A stretch of 32,078 bases of DNA from Chloroflexota bacterium (GCA_021788175.1 JAJYKX010000007.1:1-32078), one strand, 5' to 3'; positions 6,687-14,871 are shown, counted from the first letter of the stretch. Numbers and translations: made by a program. The notes: generated by a model from the sequence alone, not told the origin.

Positions 6687-7631
6687 TCAAAGCCGGTCGC
6701 CCGGGCTGAGCCGCTTGCACGCCTCACGTGCCCGCTCGTCGGCCGCCGAGGCGCCGTACCGGGCAAGCATCTGGCGGCTCTTCCAGCCGGCGAGGCGCAT
6801 GAGGTCGCCCTCGGTTCCACCCGCAGCGAGCCATTGATGGGCGTACGTGTGGCGGAACTGATGCGGATGGATGTCGGGCAGGCCGGCTTCGCGCCCGCGG
6901 CGCTTGATGGCCTGCTCGACGCCGGTCTCGGTCAGCCGGCCCCGCTTCCCGAGCCACAGCCAGGGCTCGGCAGCATCGGGCCGCTTCGATCGCACCCGGA
7001 GATACCGGTCGATTGCCTGGCCGGTCTTGTGGCCGAACGGGCACGCTCGCGGCCGGCGGCCCTTGCCGAGAACGACGGCGGTCTCCTGGTCGAGGTCGAC
7101 GTCCTCCATCTCCAGTCCGGCGAGCTCGCCGCGGCGCATCCCCGTGTCGAGGAAGAGCCGGATCATGGCGTTGTCGCGACGGTCCTCGAAACCGGTCCCG
7201 GCGCAGGCATCCAGCAGCTTTCGCAGGTCGGCCTCGCGCAGGACGGGCGGGGGAGTCTCGGGGACGAGTGGCGGACGCATCGTCGCCATCGGGCTCGCCG
7301 CGATCTCGCCTTCGGCGGCCAACCACTTGAAGAACTGCTGGAGCGAGCGGAAGCGCTGCGAGAGTGTGGCCGGGCGCATCCCGGCGTCGGAGCGCTCGAC
7401 GAGGAAGGCCTCGACGTCCTCGCGCCGGACGCCGGCGACCCGGCGCGGTCGGTGGCGGCGCGGCTCGGCCAGGAACGCGTCGAACTGCTCGACCGCCTTG
7501 GCATAGGTCACGATCGTCGAGGGCGCTTTGTTTTCGGCCCGGAGGTGGCGGATGAACGAGGCGAGGTTGGCGGTGACGTCGGGTTCGGCTATAGAATCAG
7601 CCGGAGCCCGACCGCGGGCGCTAGGACTCAT
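6687..7631 (-). CDS. Tyrosine recombinase/integrase
   Basis: The 314-residue protein has an N-terminal SAM-like core-binding domain ([20 protein letters not shown] ... [19 protein letters not shown]). Its catalytic domain holds the expected residues: Arg in [12 protein letters not shown], the HxxR of [13 protein letters not shown], a Trp (GWKSRQ) in place of the second His, and Tyr in [11 protein letters not shown]. The end, [18 protein letters not shown], is typical of a large family of element-borne integrases in Actinobacteria and Chloroflexota. The start ATG lies inside TTATGAGTCC, the complement of part of the tRNA-Met anticodon arm found about 140 bases away. It most likely mobilises, or once mobilised, the island to its left. 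A chromosomal Xer role is less likely because a better XerC/D candidate is at 30 kb. Confidence 0.93.
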   Translation of the reverse strand: MSPSARGRAPADSIAEPDVTANLASFIRHLRAENKAPSTIVTYAKAVEQFDAFLAEPRRHRPRRVAGVRREDVEAFLVERSDAGMRPATLSQRFRSLQQFFKWLAAEGEIAASPMATMRPPLVPETPPPVLREADLRKLLDACAGTGFEDRRDNAMIRLFLDTGMRRGELAGLEMEDVDLDQETAVVLGKGRRPRACPFGHKTGQAIDRYLRVRSKRPDAAEPWLWLGKRGRLTETGVEQAIKRRGREAGLPDIHPHQFRHTYAHQWLAAGGTEGDLMRLAGWKSRQMLARYGASAADERAREACKRLSPGDRL

Positions 7632-7723
7632 AACTATCGGCCGCCGTGCGTGGAACCATGGCGACAGTTATGAGCTCGACATCGACTGCGGTCAAGCTCT
7701 GCGCCAGTTATGAACTGTAACTG
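7624..7723. repeat. Attachment/arm-type repeats before the integrase
   Basis: GGACTCATAA at 7624-7633 is repeated exactly in the tRNA-Met anticodon arm at 7764-7773. CTCATAACT (7627-7635) is the perfect inverse of AGTTATGAG (7666-7674), and AGTTATGAA recurs at 7706-7714 inside a smaller dyad (CAGTTA ... TAACTG, 7705-7723). Spaced repeats beside an integrase and a tRNA suggest core and arm sites for the recombinase or an operator that controls its promoter. That role is inferred. Confidence 0.5.
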
Positions 7724-7736
7724 TGCGTGAATCGGC

Positions 7737-7811
7737 GGCGGAGTAGCTCAGTGGTAGAGCAGGGGACTCATAAGCCCTTGGTCGCAGGTCCGAATCCTGC
7801 CTCCGCTACCA
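7737..7811 (+). tRNA. tRNA-Met (anticodon CAU)
   Basis: The cloverleaf can be drawn by hand. The acceptor stem is GGCGGAG/CTCCGCT, with a G1-U72 pair. The D arm is GCTC...GAGC, the anticodon loop is CTCATAA, and the T arm is GCAGG-TCCGAAT-CCTGC. The discriminator is A and the CCA end is encoded at 7809-7811. The anticodon stem GGGGA/GCCCT has an A-G mismatch at positions 31-39. The acceptor does not have the initiator C1-A72 mismatch, so this is an elongator Met tRNA; Ile2 with a modified CAU anticodon cannot be excluded. It is the likely attachment target of the neighbouring integrase. Confidence 0.92.
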
Positions 7812-7829
7812 GCCCTCTCGAGACACCTC

Positions 7830-7863
7830 ACGGCCGGTTCCCCGTCACGGGGGAGCCGGCCGT
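7830..7863 (+). terminator. Hairpin after tRNA-Met
   Basis: ACGGCCGGTTCCCC (7830-7843) pairs with GGGGAGCCGGCCGT (7850-7863) around a 6-base loop: 14 pairs including one G-U. It lies 18 bases after the tRNA CCA and would end its transcript. There is no T tract, as is usual in such GC-rich genomes. Confidence 0.55.
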
Positions 7864-7972
7864 CGCGATTCCGCGGCGCGGCTGAGCGCCAACCGCCGGT
7901 CCCGCCGTGCCTGCCGCCGACCCATCCGCGCGCCCCGCTGCTTCGTAAACGTCGGAGGAGGATGCCGGGGCC

Positions 7973-7978
7973 TATAAT
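7973..7978 (+). promoter_or_regulatory. Probable -10 element of ftsH
   Basis: TATAAT is a perfect -10 hexamer standing out in GC-rich sequence, 60 bases before the ftsH start. No clear -35 was found at the right spacing (around 7950-7955 the sequence is CGTCGG). Confidence 0.5.
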
Positions 7979-8038
7979 TCCGGCACGCCACCGCGGTCGC
8001 CGCGGGGCGCCCCGCCATGACCCGGAGGGTCTCCCTTC

Positions 8039-10018
8039 TTGAACACGCGATTCCTCAGAAACGGCATCGTCATGCTGATCCTCGTCGTGGGAGCGGCTGC
8101 GCTGCTGTACACCGTCTTCGTTCCCCCCACCACCACCCAGGACATCCCCTACAGCGGTGGGTCGAACTCGTTCCTCGGGCTCGTCAAGGCCGGCCAGGTG
8201 GACCAGGTCATCGAGCAGGGGACCTCGCTCACCATCACCCTGAAGGATCCCGCCAACAGCCAGAAGACCAGCCAGGTGCCGGGCACGCTCGGTGATCAGC
8301 TGATGGCGGACATCCGCGCCACCTGCGCGGAGCCCGGCGCGGTGGCCAACTGCGAGAACGTCACCGTGATCCCGCAGCAGGCCTCGCAGACCGGCCAGTG
8401 GCTGGGCCTGCTCATCAGCGCCCTGCTCCCGGTGCTCCTCATCGGCGGCTTCATCTTCATCATGATGCGGCAGGCCCAGGGCACCAACAACCAGGCCATG
8501 AGCTTCGGCAAGAGCCGGGCGCGCATGTTCCTGGGCAACAAGACCGTGGTCACGTTCGCGGACGTGGCCGGCGTCGACGAGGCCAAGGCGGAGCTCCAGG
8601 AGGTCGTGGAGTTCCTGAAATACCCCGAGAAGTTCAACTCGCTGGGGGCGCGCATCCCGCGCGGGGTGCTCCTGATCGGCTCGCCCGGCACCGGCAAGAC
8701 GCTCCTCGCGCGCGCCGTGGCCGGGGAGGCCGGGGTGCCCTTCTTCTCCATCTCCGGCTCCGAGTTCGTGGAGATGTTCGTGGGCGTGGGCGCGTCCCGC
8801 GTGCGCGACCTCTTCGACCAGGCCAAGCGCAACAGCCCCTGCATCGTCTTCGTGGACGAGATCGACGCGGTGGGCCGCCAGCGCGGCGCAGGGTTGGGCG
8901 GCTCCCACGACGAGCGCGAGCAGACCCTCAACCAGATCTTGGTCGAGATGGACGGCTTCGACACCAACACCAACGTGATCGTGGTGGCCGCCACCAACCG
9001 GCCCGACGTGCTCGATCCGGCGCTGCTGCGCCCCGGGCGCTTCGACCGCCAGGTGATCCTGGACCGGCCGGACATGAAGGGGCGCCTCGAGATCCTGCGG
9101 GTGCACGTGCGCGGCAAGCCGCTCGACAAGGCGCTCGACCTCGAGTCCATCGCCCGCCAGTCGCCCGGCTTCAGCGGGGCCGACCTGGCCAACCTGGTGA
9201 ACGAGTCGGCCATCCTCGCCGCCCGGCGCAACAAGAAGGTGATCGGCGCCTCGGAGTTCGCGGAGGCGCTCGACCGGGTGATGGCCGGCCCCGAGCGCAA
9301 GTCCCGCATCATCAGCGACGCGGAGAAGGCGATCATCGCCTACCACGAGGGCGGCCACGCGCTGGTCCAGCGCATCCTGCCCAAGTGCGACCCGGTCACC
9401 AAGGTGACCATCATCAGCCGGGGCATGGCCCTGGGCTACACCATGGCCCTCCCCGAGGAGGACCGCTACCTGCAGAGCAAGTCCGAGTTCGAGGACAAGA
9501 TCGCCGGGCTCCTGGGCGGCAACGCCTCGGAGAAGCTCGTCTTCGGGGACACCACCACCGGTGCCTCCAACGACATCGAGAAGGCCACCAACCTCGCCCG
9601 CAAGATGGTCACCGAGTACGGCATGAGCGAGAAGCTCGGGCCGCTCGCCCTGGGCAAGCGCGAGGAGATGGTCTTCCTCGGGCGCGAGATCGGCGAGCAG
9701 CGCAACTACAGCGACGAGGTCGCCAAGCAGATCGACGACGAGGTGCGCACCATCATCGACCGCGGCTACGCGCGGGCGATGGAGGTGCTCTCCCGCTACC
9801 GGGACCGCCTGGACACCCTCGCCCAGCGCCTGGTGGCCGAGGAGACGCTCGACCACGTGGAGTTCGAGAAGATCTTCGCGGACCTGCCCGACCCCCGCCG
9901 CGACGAGGGCGGGCCCACCCCCCGGCCGCTCGGCGTGCTGACGCCGGACCACCGGCTCCCGGCCGACGGCTCCTCGCCGTCCGGCTCGGCGCCGGCACCG
10001 TCGCCCTCGCCGGCATAG
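8039..10018 (+). CDS. ftsH: ATP-dependent zinc metalloprotease FtsH
   Basis: The 659-residue membrane protease degrades misfolded membrane proteins and short-lived regulators. Its order is a transmembrane helix at about 9-28, an extracytoplasmic domain to about 118, a second helix at about 120-143 and then the AAA+ domain. That domain has Walker A GSPGTGKT (214-221), Walker [11 protein letters not shown] (268-277) and the second region of homology [20 protein letters not shown]. The M41 zinc site is HEGGH at 436-440 (usually HEAGH). The chosen start is TTG 8039, 9 bases after GGAGGG; the M-T-R-R frame at 8017 is another frame. Two cysteines (96, 105) in the outer domain could form a disulfide. 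The Ser/Pro-rich tail is low complexity. It appears to be transcribed alone from the promoter near 7973. Confidence 0.97.
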   Translation: MNTRFLRNGIVMLILVVGAAALLYTVFVPPTTTQDIPYSGGSNSFLGLVKAGQVDQVIEQGTSLTITLKDPANSQKTSQVPGTLGDQLMADIRATCAEPGAVANCENVTVIPQQASQTGQWLGLLISALLPVLLIGGFIFIMMRQAQGTNNQAMSFGKSRARMFLGNKTVVTFADVAGVDEAKAELQEVVEFLKYPEKFNSLGARIPRGVLLIGSPGTGKTLLARAVAGEAGVPFFSISGSEFVEMFVGVGASRVRDLFDQAKRNSPCIVFVDEIDAVGRQRGAGLGGSHDEREQTLNQILVEMDGFDTNTNVIVVAATNRPDVLDPALLRPGRFDRQVILDRPDMKGRLEILRVHVRGKPLDKALDLESIARQSPGFSGADLANLVNESAILAARRNKKVIGASEFAEALDRVMAGPERKSRIISDAEKAIIAYHEGGHALVQRILPKCDPVTKVTIISRGMALGYTMALPEEDRYLQSKSEFEDKIAGLLGGNASEKLVFGDTTTGASNDIEKATNLARKMVTEYGMSEKLGPLALGKREEMVFLGREIGEQRNYSDEVAKQIDDEVRTIIDRGYARAMEVLSRYRDRLDTLAQRLVAEETLDHVEFEKIFADLPDPRRDEGGPTPRPLGVLTPDHRLPADGSSPSGSAPAPSPSPA

Positions 10019-10071
10019 CCGGGGATCCACCGGTCGCCGGAGGCACGGCGACGAACAGCATCATCGACGAT

Positions 10072-10096
10072 CGAGGCGGGCCGGGGGCCCGCCTCG
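10072..10096 (+). terminator. Hairpin after ftsH
   Basis: CGAGGCGGGCC and GGCCCGCCTCG form an 11-bp perfect stem with a 3-base loop, 53 bases after the ftsH stop and before the M20 gene. There is no T run. Confidence 0.6.
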
Positions 10097-10154
10097 TCGT
10101 GTCCAGCCGGTGACGGCCACGGACGGACGGCCACGCACAGGAGGAACCCGGAAG

Positions 10155-11543
10155 ATGGCGAGCGGCTTTGCCGATATCGAGCAGCACCTCGACGCGACCA
10201 GCGGGGCCCGCCTCGCGGACTACGTGGAGTTCCTGCGGATCCCGAGCGTGTCGACGCTCCCGGAGCGCGCCGCCGACTGCCGGCGCGCGGCCGGGTTCCT
10301 GGCCGATCGGCTGCGGCAGGCCGGCCTGGAGCACGTCGAGGTGTCGGAGACCGAGGGGCATCCCGTGGTCTATGCCGACTGGCTGCACGCGGACGGCGCG
10401 CCGACGGTGCTGGTCTACGGGCACTACGACGTGCAGCCCGCCGAGCCGCTCGAGCTGTGGGAGAAGCCGCCCTTCGACCCGCGCGTGGAGAACGGCCGGG
10501 TCTACGCCAGGGGCGCGGCCGACGACAAGTCCAACGTGCACGTGCACGTCCAGGCCGCGGCGGCCTGGCTCCGCATCCGGGGCGCCCTGCCCCTGAACCT
10601 GAAGTACGTCTTCGAGGGCGAGGAGGAATCGGGCTCCGAGCACCTGGACCGCTGGCTCGCCGACAACCGCGAGCGGCTGGCCGCGGACCTCGCCGTGGTG
10701 AGCGACACGGGGTTCTTCGAGGGCAACCTGCCCGCCATCACGGTCGGGCTGCGCGGGATCATGTACGCCCAGCTGGACGTCTCCGGACCCACCGTGGACC
10801 TGCACTCCGGCGGGTACGGCGGCGCGGTGCGGAACCCGGCCACGGTGCTCGCCGAGATCATCGCCGGGCTCCACGACGCGGACGGGCGGGTGGCCGTCCC
10901 GGGCTTCTACGACGACGTGCGGCCGCTGAGCCAGCGCGACCGGGACGAGCTGGCGCGCCTGCCATTCGACGAGGCCGACTACCTCGCCTCGATCGGGGTC
11001 GACACCCTCTGGGGCGAGACGGGCTACACCACGCTGGAGCGCCGCGGCGCGCGCCCGACCCTCGAGGTCAACGGGATCTGGGGCGGCTTCCAGGGCGAGG
11101 GCGCCAAGACCATCATCCCGGCGCACGCGCACGCCAAGATCAGCTGCCGGCTGGTGCCGGACCAGGATCCCGAGCGCGTCTTCGGCCTGGTGCGGGACCG
11201 CATCGCCGCCCTGGCGCCGGCCGGCGTCCGCGTGGAGACGCGGTACATCCACGGCGGCCGCCCGTCGCTGACGCCCATCGACCACCCGGCCACGCGCGCG
11301 GCCGCCGCGTGCCTGCGCGAGGTCTTCGGGACCGAGCCGGTCTACATCCGCGAGGGTGGATCCGTGCCGGTCACCGCCTCGTTCGAGTCGACCCTGGGGC
11401 TCCCGGTCGTGCTGCTGGGCTTCACCCCGCCGGACGACCACGCGCACGCCCCCAACGAGTCGATGCGCCTGGACAACTACGAGGCCGGGATCCGCACCAT
11501 CGTCCGGTACTGGGACGCGCTCGCCAGCACCCGCCTGCGCTGA
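10155..11543 (+). CDS. M20 family dipeptidase/metallopeptidase
   Basis: The 462-residue protein belongs to the M20 zinc peptidases (CNDP/DapE/ArgE type) and probably acts on dipeptides or N-acyl amino acids in the cytoplasm. Metal-site motifs are VLVYGHYDVQP (His90), ARGAADDKS (bridging Asp near 123) and VFEGEEESGSEH (catalytic and ligand Glu near 156-157). Later come the ligand Asp in VVSDTG and a His in the C-terminal PPDDHAHAPNESM. The dimerisation insert carries the G-R-G-(I)-Y-x-x-L-D-V-S-G strand and GGFQGEGAKTIIPA, typical of the carnosinase-like subgroup. The start is ATG 10155, 10 bases after AGGAGG; the ORF-track GTG at 10110 lacks a site. Its stop codon lies inside the 17-bp tandem repeats. 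Confidence 0.93.
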   Translation: MASGFADIEQHLDATSGARLADYVEFLRIPSVSTLPERAADCRRAAGFLADRLRQAGLEHVEVSETEGHPVVYADWLHADGAPTVLVYGHYDVQPAEPLELWEKPPFDPRVENGRVYARGAADDKSNVHVHVQAAAAWLRIRGALPLNLKYVFEGEEESGSEHLDRWLADNRERLAADLAVVSDTGFFEGNLPAITVGLRGIMYAQLDVSGPTVDLHSGGYGGAVRNPATVLAEIIAGLHDADGRVAVPGFYDDVRPLSQRDRDELARLPFDEADYLASIGVDTLWGETGYTTLERRGARPTLEVNGIWGGFQGEGAKTIIPAHAHAKISCRLVPDQDPERVFGLVRDRIAALAPAGVRVETRYIHGGRPSLTPIDHPATRAAAACLREVFGTEPVYIREGGSVPVTASFESTLGLPVVLLGFTPPDDHAHAPNESMRLDNYEAGIRTIVRYWDALASTRLR

Positions 11544-11658
11544 CCACGCCCCGGCGCCGAGCACGCCGCTGCGCTGACCACGCCGCTGCGCTGACCACGC
11601 CGCTGCGCCGGGCGTGCCGCCGCGCCGGCCAGGCCGCTGTGCCGAGGGCGCCGCGGGC
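11540..11658. repeat. Tandem array of a 17-bp repeat, seven copies
   Basis: Reading in steps of 17 from 11540 gives CTGACCACGCCCCGGCG, CCGAGCACGCCGCTGCG, CTGACCACGCCGCTGCG twice (identical), then three more diverged copies (CCGGGCGTGCCGCCGCG and so on) to 11658. A weaker copy (about 12 of 17 matches) precedes it inside the end of the M20 gene. The array therefore starts at the stop codon and fills the gap to the next promoter. The function is unknown; slippage origin is likely. Confidence 0.85.
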
Positions 11659-11726
11659 CGGCGGCCGGGTACGACCGGGGCAATCCCGGGGTACGACCGG
11701 GGTCCGGAAGGCCACAGACCGGATGC

Positions 11727-11732
11727 TATGAT
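11727..11732 (+). promoter_or_regulatory. Probable -10 element for the DnaB-like operon
   Basis: TATGAT lies 33 bases before the GTG start of the DnaB-C-like gene and just after the repeat array. No clear -35 was seen. Confidence 0.4.
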
Positions 11733-11764
11733 CGGGCGGCTGCACGTCCGGAGGTGAGGACCAG

Positions 11765-12868
11765 GTGGAGACCACTGCACGACCCACGGGCACTCCCGAG
11801 CCGTCCGACGGGGGGACCGTCGGCGACGCGGCCTGGCGGCTGGAGTCGGATGGCGGGTCGATGCGTCCGCGCTCGGCCATGGACGTCCTCAGCACGCTGA
11901 ACGAGCGGATCTCCACCGGGGACGTGGGGCGCTACCAGCCCGTCCCGCTGGGCTTCACGCCGCTCGACAAGACCATCGGCGGGGGCCTGCGCCCGGGCGA
12001 GATGCTGCTGCTCGGCGGCGCCCAGGGCACCGGCAAGACCACCATGGCGCTCCAGATGGCCCGCAACATCGCGTCGGGCGGGCTGGCCAACGTCCTCTAC
12101 ATCTGCTTCGAGCACGACGAGGAGTACCTGCTCAACCGCCTGATCGCCCTCGAGTCCGCCCTGGTGCACCTGCCGCAGACCACCGGCGCGATCAAGATCC
12201 AGGACGTGCGCCGCGAGATCCTCGGCAGCTGGATGGCGGAGGGCGACATCACCCAGCACCTCGTGTCGAACCCCCGGCTGCGCCCGGCGCTGGAGCGCAT
12301 CGCGCGCTACGGGGACGGCCTCTTCCTGATGCGCGGCTCGCAGACCGCGTCCACCGTGGAGAACATGCGGCTGCTGGTGCAGCAGCACCGTGCCCTCTCC
12401 AACGACCGGCCCCTGGTGGTCTTCGTGGACTATCTCCAGAAGGTGCCGGTCATCCCCGAACCGCCCACGGAGACCGAGAAGGTCACCTTCGTGGTGAACG
12501 GGCTGAAGGACGTGGCGCTCTCCGAGGAAGTGCCGCTGATCTCGATCGTCGCTGCGGACAAGGAGGGGCTCAAGGCGTCCCGCCTGCGCAACCACCACCT
12601 GCGCGGCTCGTCGGCGATCAACTACGAGGCGGACATCATCCTGATCCTCAACGAGAAGTACCACATCGTCGCCAAGGTCAACATCGAGTTCAACCCGTAC
12701 CAGGCGCAGCGCTTCCGGGACTGGATCGTGGCCTCGGTCGAGAAGAACCGCGGCGGCAAGGACAACGTGGACCTGGAGTTCGAGAAGCACTTCGAGTACT
12801 CGTGCTTCGATCCGGACGGGCGGACCGTGCAGGAGAAGCTGATCGAAGAGCGCCTCTACAACGACTGA
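11765..12868 (+). CDS. Stand-alone DnaB-C/RecA-type ATPase
   Basis: The 367-residue protein starts at GTG 11765 after GGAGGTGAGG. Its core matches the RecA-like motor domain of replicative helicase DnaB: VPLGFTPLDKTIGGGLRPGE, Walker A GGAQGTGKTT (84-93), then NVLYICFEHDEEYLLNRLIA. Walker B is LVVFVDYLQKVPV, and the loop EVPLISIVAADKEGLKASRL, a positively charged sensor (NHHLRGSSAINYEADIILIL) and a C-terminal VEKNRGGKDNVDLEFEKHF follow, as in DnaB. It lacks the DnaB N-terminal domain and instead has about 50 variable residues. It could be a DNA-unwinding or KaiC-like regulatory ATPase; the exact role is not known to me. It leads an operon: ppa starts 4 bases after its stop. Confidence 0.85.
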   Translation: METTARPTGTPEPSDGGTVGDAAWRLESDGGSMRPRSAMDVLSTLNERISTGDVGRYQPVPLGFTPLDKTIGGGLRPGEMLLLGGAQGTGKTTMALQMARNIASGGLANVLYICFEHDEEYLLNRLIALESALVHLPQTTGAIKIQDVRREILGSWMAEGDITQHLVSNPRLRPALERIARYGDGLFLMRGSQTASTVENMRLLVQQHRALSNDRPLVVFVDYLQKVPVIPEPPTETEKVTFVVNGLKDVALSEEVPLISIVAADKEGLKASRLRNHHLRGSSAINYEADIILILNEKYHIVAKVNIEFNPYQAQRFRDWIVASVEKNRGGKDNVDLEFEKHFEYSCFDPDGRTVQEKLIEERLYND

Positions 12869-12872
12869 TCCG

Positions 12873-13415
12873 ATGGCCCCCGTACAGCAGTTCCCGGACG
12901 TCCTCGAGGCGGTCATCGAGATCCCGGCCGGCAGCCGCAACAAGTACGAGTACGACGAGCACCACGACGTCTTCCGCCTCGACCGCGTCCTGAGTTCCGC
13001 CGTCTACTACAACTTCGACTACGGCTTCATCGAGGGGACCCGAGCCGACGACGGCGACCACACCGACGTGATGGTGCTGATCGCGCAGCCCACCTTCACC
13101 GGCTGCCGGATCTGGGTTCGGCCCGTGGGCGGCCTCGCGATGCGGGACGAGCACGGGGACGACTTCAAGGTCCTGGGCGTGGCGATCGGCGATCCCCTCT
13201 GGGCGCACCTCGAGTCCCTGGCGGACGTGTCGCCGCACCGGCTGGTGGAGATCGAGCACTTCTTCGAGACGTACAAACTCCTGGAGAACAAGGCGGTGGA
13301 GGTCCTCGGCTGGCAGAGCCGAGACCGGGCGCTCGAGATCCTGCGGGCGGATCGCGCCCGGTGGGAGCGCGAGCAGGCCGGGCGGCCCGACCCGCACGGT
13401 GCCGGGGGAGCATGA
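12873..13415 (+). CDS. ppa: Inorganic pyrophosphatase (family I)
   Basis: The 180-residue cytoplasmic enzyme would hydrolyse pyrophosphate, pulling biosynthetic reactions forward. The family I pattern is clear: EIPAGSRNKYEYD, VYYNFDYGFIEGTRADDGDH, the metal site DGDHTDVMVL (usually DGDPLDVLVL), MRDEHGDDFKVLGV and IEHFFETYKLLENKAVEVLGW. The H-T in place of P-L in the signature is seen in some lineages and keeps all acidic ligands. The ATG is 4 bases after the upstream stop, and its TGA overlaps the next ATG (ATGA), so it is translated from a polycistronic message. Confidence 0.95.
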   Translation: MAPVQQFPDVLEAVIEIPAGSRNKYEYDEHHDVFRLDRVLSSAVYYNFDYGFIEGTRADDGDHTDVMVLIAQPTFTGCRIWVRPVGGLAMRDEHGDDFKVLGVAIGDPLWAHLESLADVSPHRLVEIEHFFETYKLLENKAVEVLGWQSRDRALEILRADRARWEREQAGRPDPHGAGGA

Positions 13416-14227
13416 CGGCGCCTCGAGCAGCCCGCCCTGCACCGGTTCCTCTCGCGCCCCTTCCCGGACCGCGGCCCGAGCTGGTCTTCTTCGACATCGG
13501 CGACACGCTGGTGCGGGTGGATCCCTCCTGGACCGGCGCCTACCTGGCCGCCGCCACCTCCTGGGGGCTCGACGTGGAGGCGCAGGCGCTGGCCACGGCC
13601 TTCGCGACCGCGCTGGGGGAGGGGCTGTGGGATTCGCTCGGCCCGTTCGAGGCGACGCCGGAGGGTTCCTACCAGCGGATCAAGCAGTTCGACGTGCGCG
13701 CGATGGCCCTCCTGGGCTACCACGACCTGCCCGACGAGTTCTACCGGCACCTGGGGCGCTTCTTCGAGCAGCGCGCCGCGTGGCACGTCTTCCCCGACGT
13801 GACGCCCGTGCTGGAAGCGCTCGCCGCCGCCGGGTTCCGCCGCGCGGTGATCAGCAACTGGGTCTGGGCGCTGCCCGAGCTGCTGCACGACCTGGCACTG
13901 GCACACCACTTCGAAGCCATCGTGGCCTCGGCGCGGGTGGGCTACGTCAAGCCGCAGCGGGAGATCTTCGAGCACGCCCTCCAGCTCACCGGGGTGCCGC
14001 CGGAGCGGGCGGTGCACGTGGGCGACAATCCCGACGCGGACGTGTCGGGCGCGAGCGCGGTGGGGATCCGGCCCATCCTCCTGGACCGCGGCGCCCGCTT
14101 CCCGGACGGATCGCCCGGTCGGCCGGACGTCCCGGTGGTGGGCGACCTCTACGGGCTGCTGCCCCTGCTGGGCGTGACGGATGGCCCGTCGCCCTCCGGT
14201 GCCGGAGGGCAGGTCGCCCGTGCCTGA
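13412..14227 (+). CDS. HAD-superfamily hydrolase
   Basis: The start is ATG 13412, overlapping the ppa stop and following GGGGGAG. The 271 residues have a Pro/Ala-rich leader of about 20 and then HAD motif I VFFDIGDTLV, with Gly in place of the usual acid/base Asp+2 environment (DxGDT). An alpha-helical type I cap follows (about 45-130). Motif II is AVISNW, motif III the Lys in GYVKPQREIF, and motif IV HVGDNPDADVSGA. This fits the HAD-IA phosphatase/dehalogenase-like group. The substrate cannot be told. It is coupled on both sides (ppa upstream, thpR downstream), which suggests a housekeeping phosphatase. Confidence 0.9.
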   Translation: MTAPRAARPAPVPLAPLPGPRPELVFFDIGDTLVRVDPSWTGAYLAAATSWGLDVEAQALATAFATALGEGLWDSLGPFEATPEGSYQRIKQFDVRAMALLGYHDLPDEFYRHLGRFFEQRAAWHVFPDVTPVLEALAAAGFRRAVISNWVWALPELLHDLALAHHFEAIVASARVGYVKPQREIFEHALQLTGVPPERAVHVGDNPDADVSGASAVGIRPILLDRGARFPDGSPGRPDVPVVGDLYGLLPLLGVTDGPSPSGAGGQVARA

Positions 14228-14858
14228 CGAGGCGTGGCGCCTCTTCGTGGCGATCCCCGTCCCCGGGGAGGTGCGGGACGCCCTGGCGCGGGCCATCGAG
14301 CCGGTGCGGCGCCGCGTGCGAGGCGGTCGCTGGCAGTCGCCGGAGACGTGGCACCTGACGCTCCGGTTCCTGGGGGACACCCCCACCGGCGCGATCCCCC
14401 CGATCGAGCGGGCCGTGGGCGCGACGGCCGCCGGGCGTCCGCCGTTCCGGCTCGAGCTGGGGCGGGCGGGCTCCTTCGAGCACCGCCGCGGTGGCCGCAT
14501 CGCCTGGGTCGGCCTGGTGGAGGGCGAGCAGGAGGTGGCGGCACTCGCCGAGCGGCTGGCACGGGCGATCGCACCCAACGAGCCCACGGCGCCGCTGCAG
14601 GCCCACCTCACCATCGCCCGCGAGGCACCCGACGGGCTGGTGGAGGCACTGGCCGCGGTGCTGGCGGGGCTGCGCTCGGCGGACGTGCCGCGGGGGGCGG
14701 TGCCGGGACGGGTCGGGCTCGGATCGCGGCCGCCGGCGCCGGTCGACCGGCCGGAGCCGCTGGCGTGGACGGCCGACCGGCTGGTGCTCTACCGGAGCGT
14801 GCTGGGGCCGTCCGGCGCGACGCACACCCCGCTGCTCGAAGCGCCGCTCGGGGGCTGA
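14220..14858 (+). CDS. thpR: RNA 2',3'-cyclic phosphodiesterase (2'-5' RNA ligase family)
   Basis: The 212-residue protein has the two HxT/S motifs of the 2H phosphoesterase superfamily, HLTLRFLGDT and AHLTIARE. It also has the family opening WRLFVAIPVPGEVRDAL and the end VDRPEPLAWTADRLVLYRSV. ThpR enzymes open 2',3'-cyclic phosphates on RNA and, in vitro, ligate tRNA halves. The chosen start is GTG 14220, 10 bases after GGAGGG and overlapping the HAD stop by 8 bases; ATG 14181 in the ORF track lacks a ribosome site. It is the last gene of the DnaB-like/ppa operon. Confidence 0.9.
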   Translation: MPDEAWRLFVAIPVPGEVRDALARAIEPVRRRVRGGRWQSPETWHLTLRFLGDTPTGAIPPIERAVGATAAGRPPFRLELGRAGSFEHRRGGRIAWVGLVEGEQEVAALAERLARAIAPNEPTAPLQAHLTIAREAPDGLVEALAAVLAGLRSADVPRGAVPGRVGLGSRPPAPVDRPEPLAWTADRLVLYRSVLGPSGATHTPLLEAPLGG

Positions 14859-14871
14859 TCGCGCCGGGCCC

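Larger units (their letters stand above)
1595..7773. mobile_element. Putative integrated island at tRNA-Met
   Basis: The stretch between the truncated ssb/helicase remnants and tRNA-Met holds a tyrosine integrase, a toxin-antitoxin cluster and a TIR-like/HEAT gene pair. By eye it is less GC-rich than the core genome around it and uses codons such as GAA, CGA, TTC-AAA and ATA more freely. The integrase reads away from the tRNA and its start codon overlaps a 10-bp copy of the tRNA anticodon arm. I could not find a matching second attachment copy at the left side, so the left edge (taken where SSB similarity ends) is inferred. The right edge is set within the anticodon loop. It may be a decayed or composite element. 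Confidence 0.5.

Noticed and set aside
5824-6837. 337-residue plus-strand ORF across the TIR-like gene
   Set aside because: Antisense to the TIR-like gene and the integrase end, with no recognisable domain; the minus-strand frames have clear strand/helix patterns and catalytic motifs.
7748-10030. 760-residue minus-strand ORF opposite ftsH
   Set aside because: His/Val/Leu/Asp-rich mirror of ftsH codons, with no family motif; it would also span the tRNA.
11540-11658. CRISPR array
   Set aside because: The 17-bp units are directly tandem with no spacers, and no cas genes are present.
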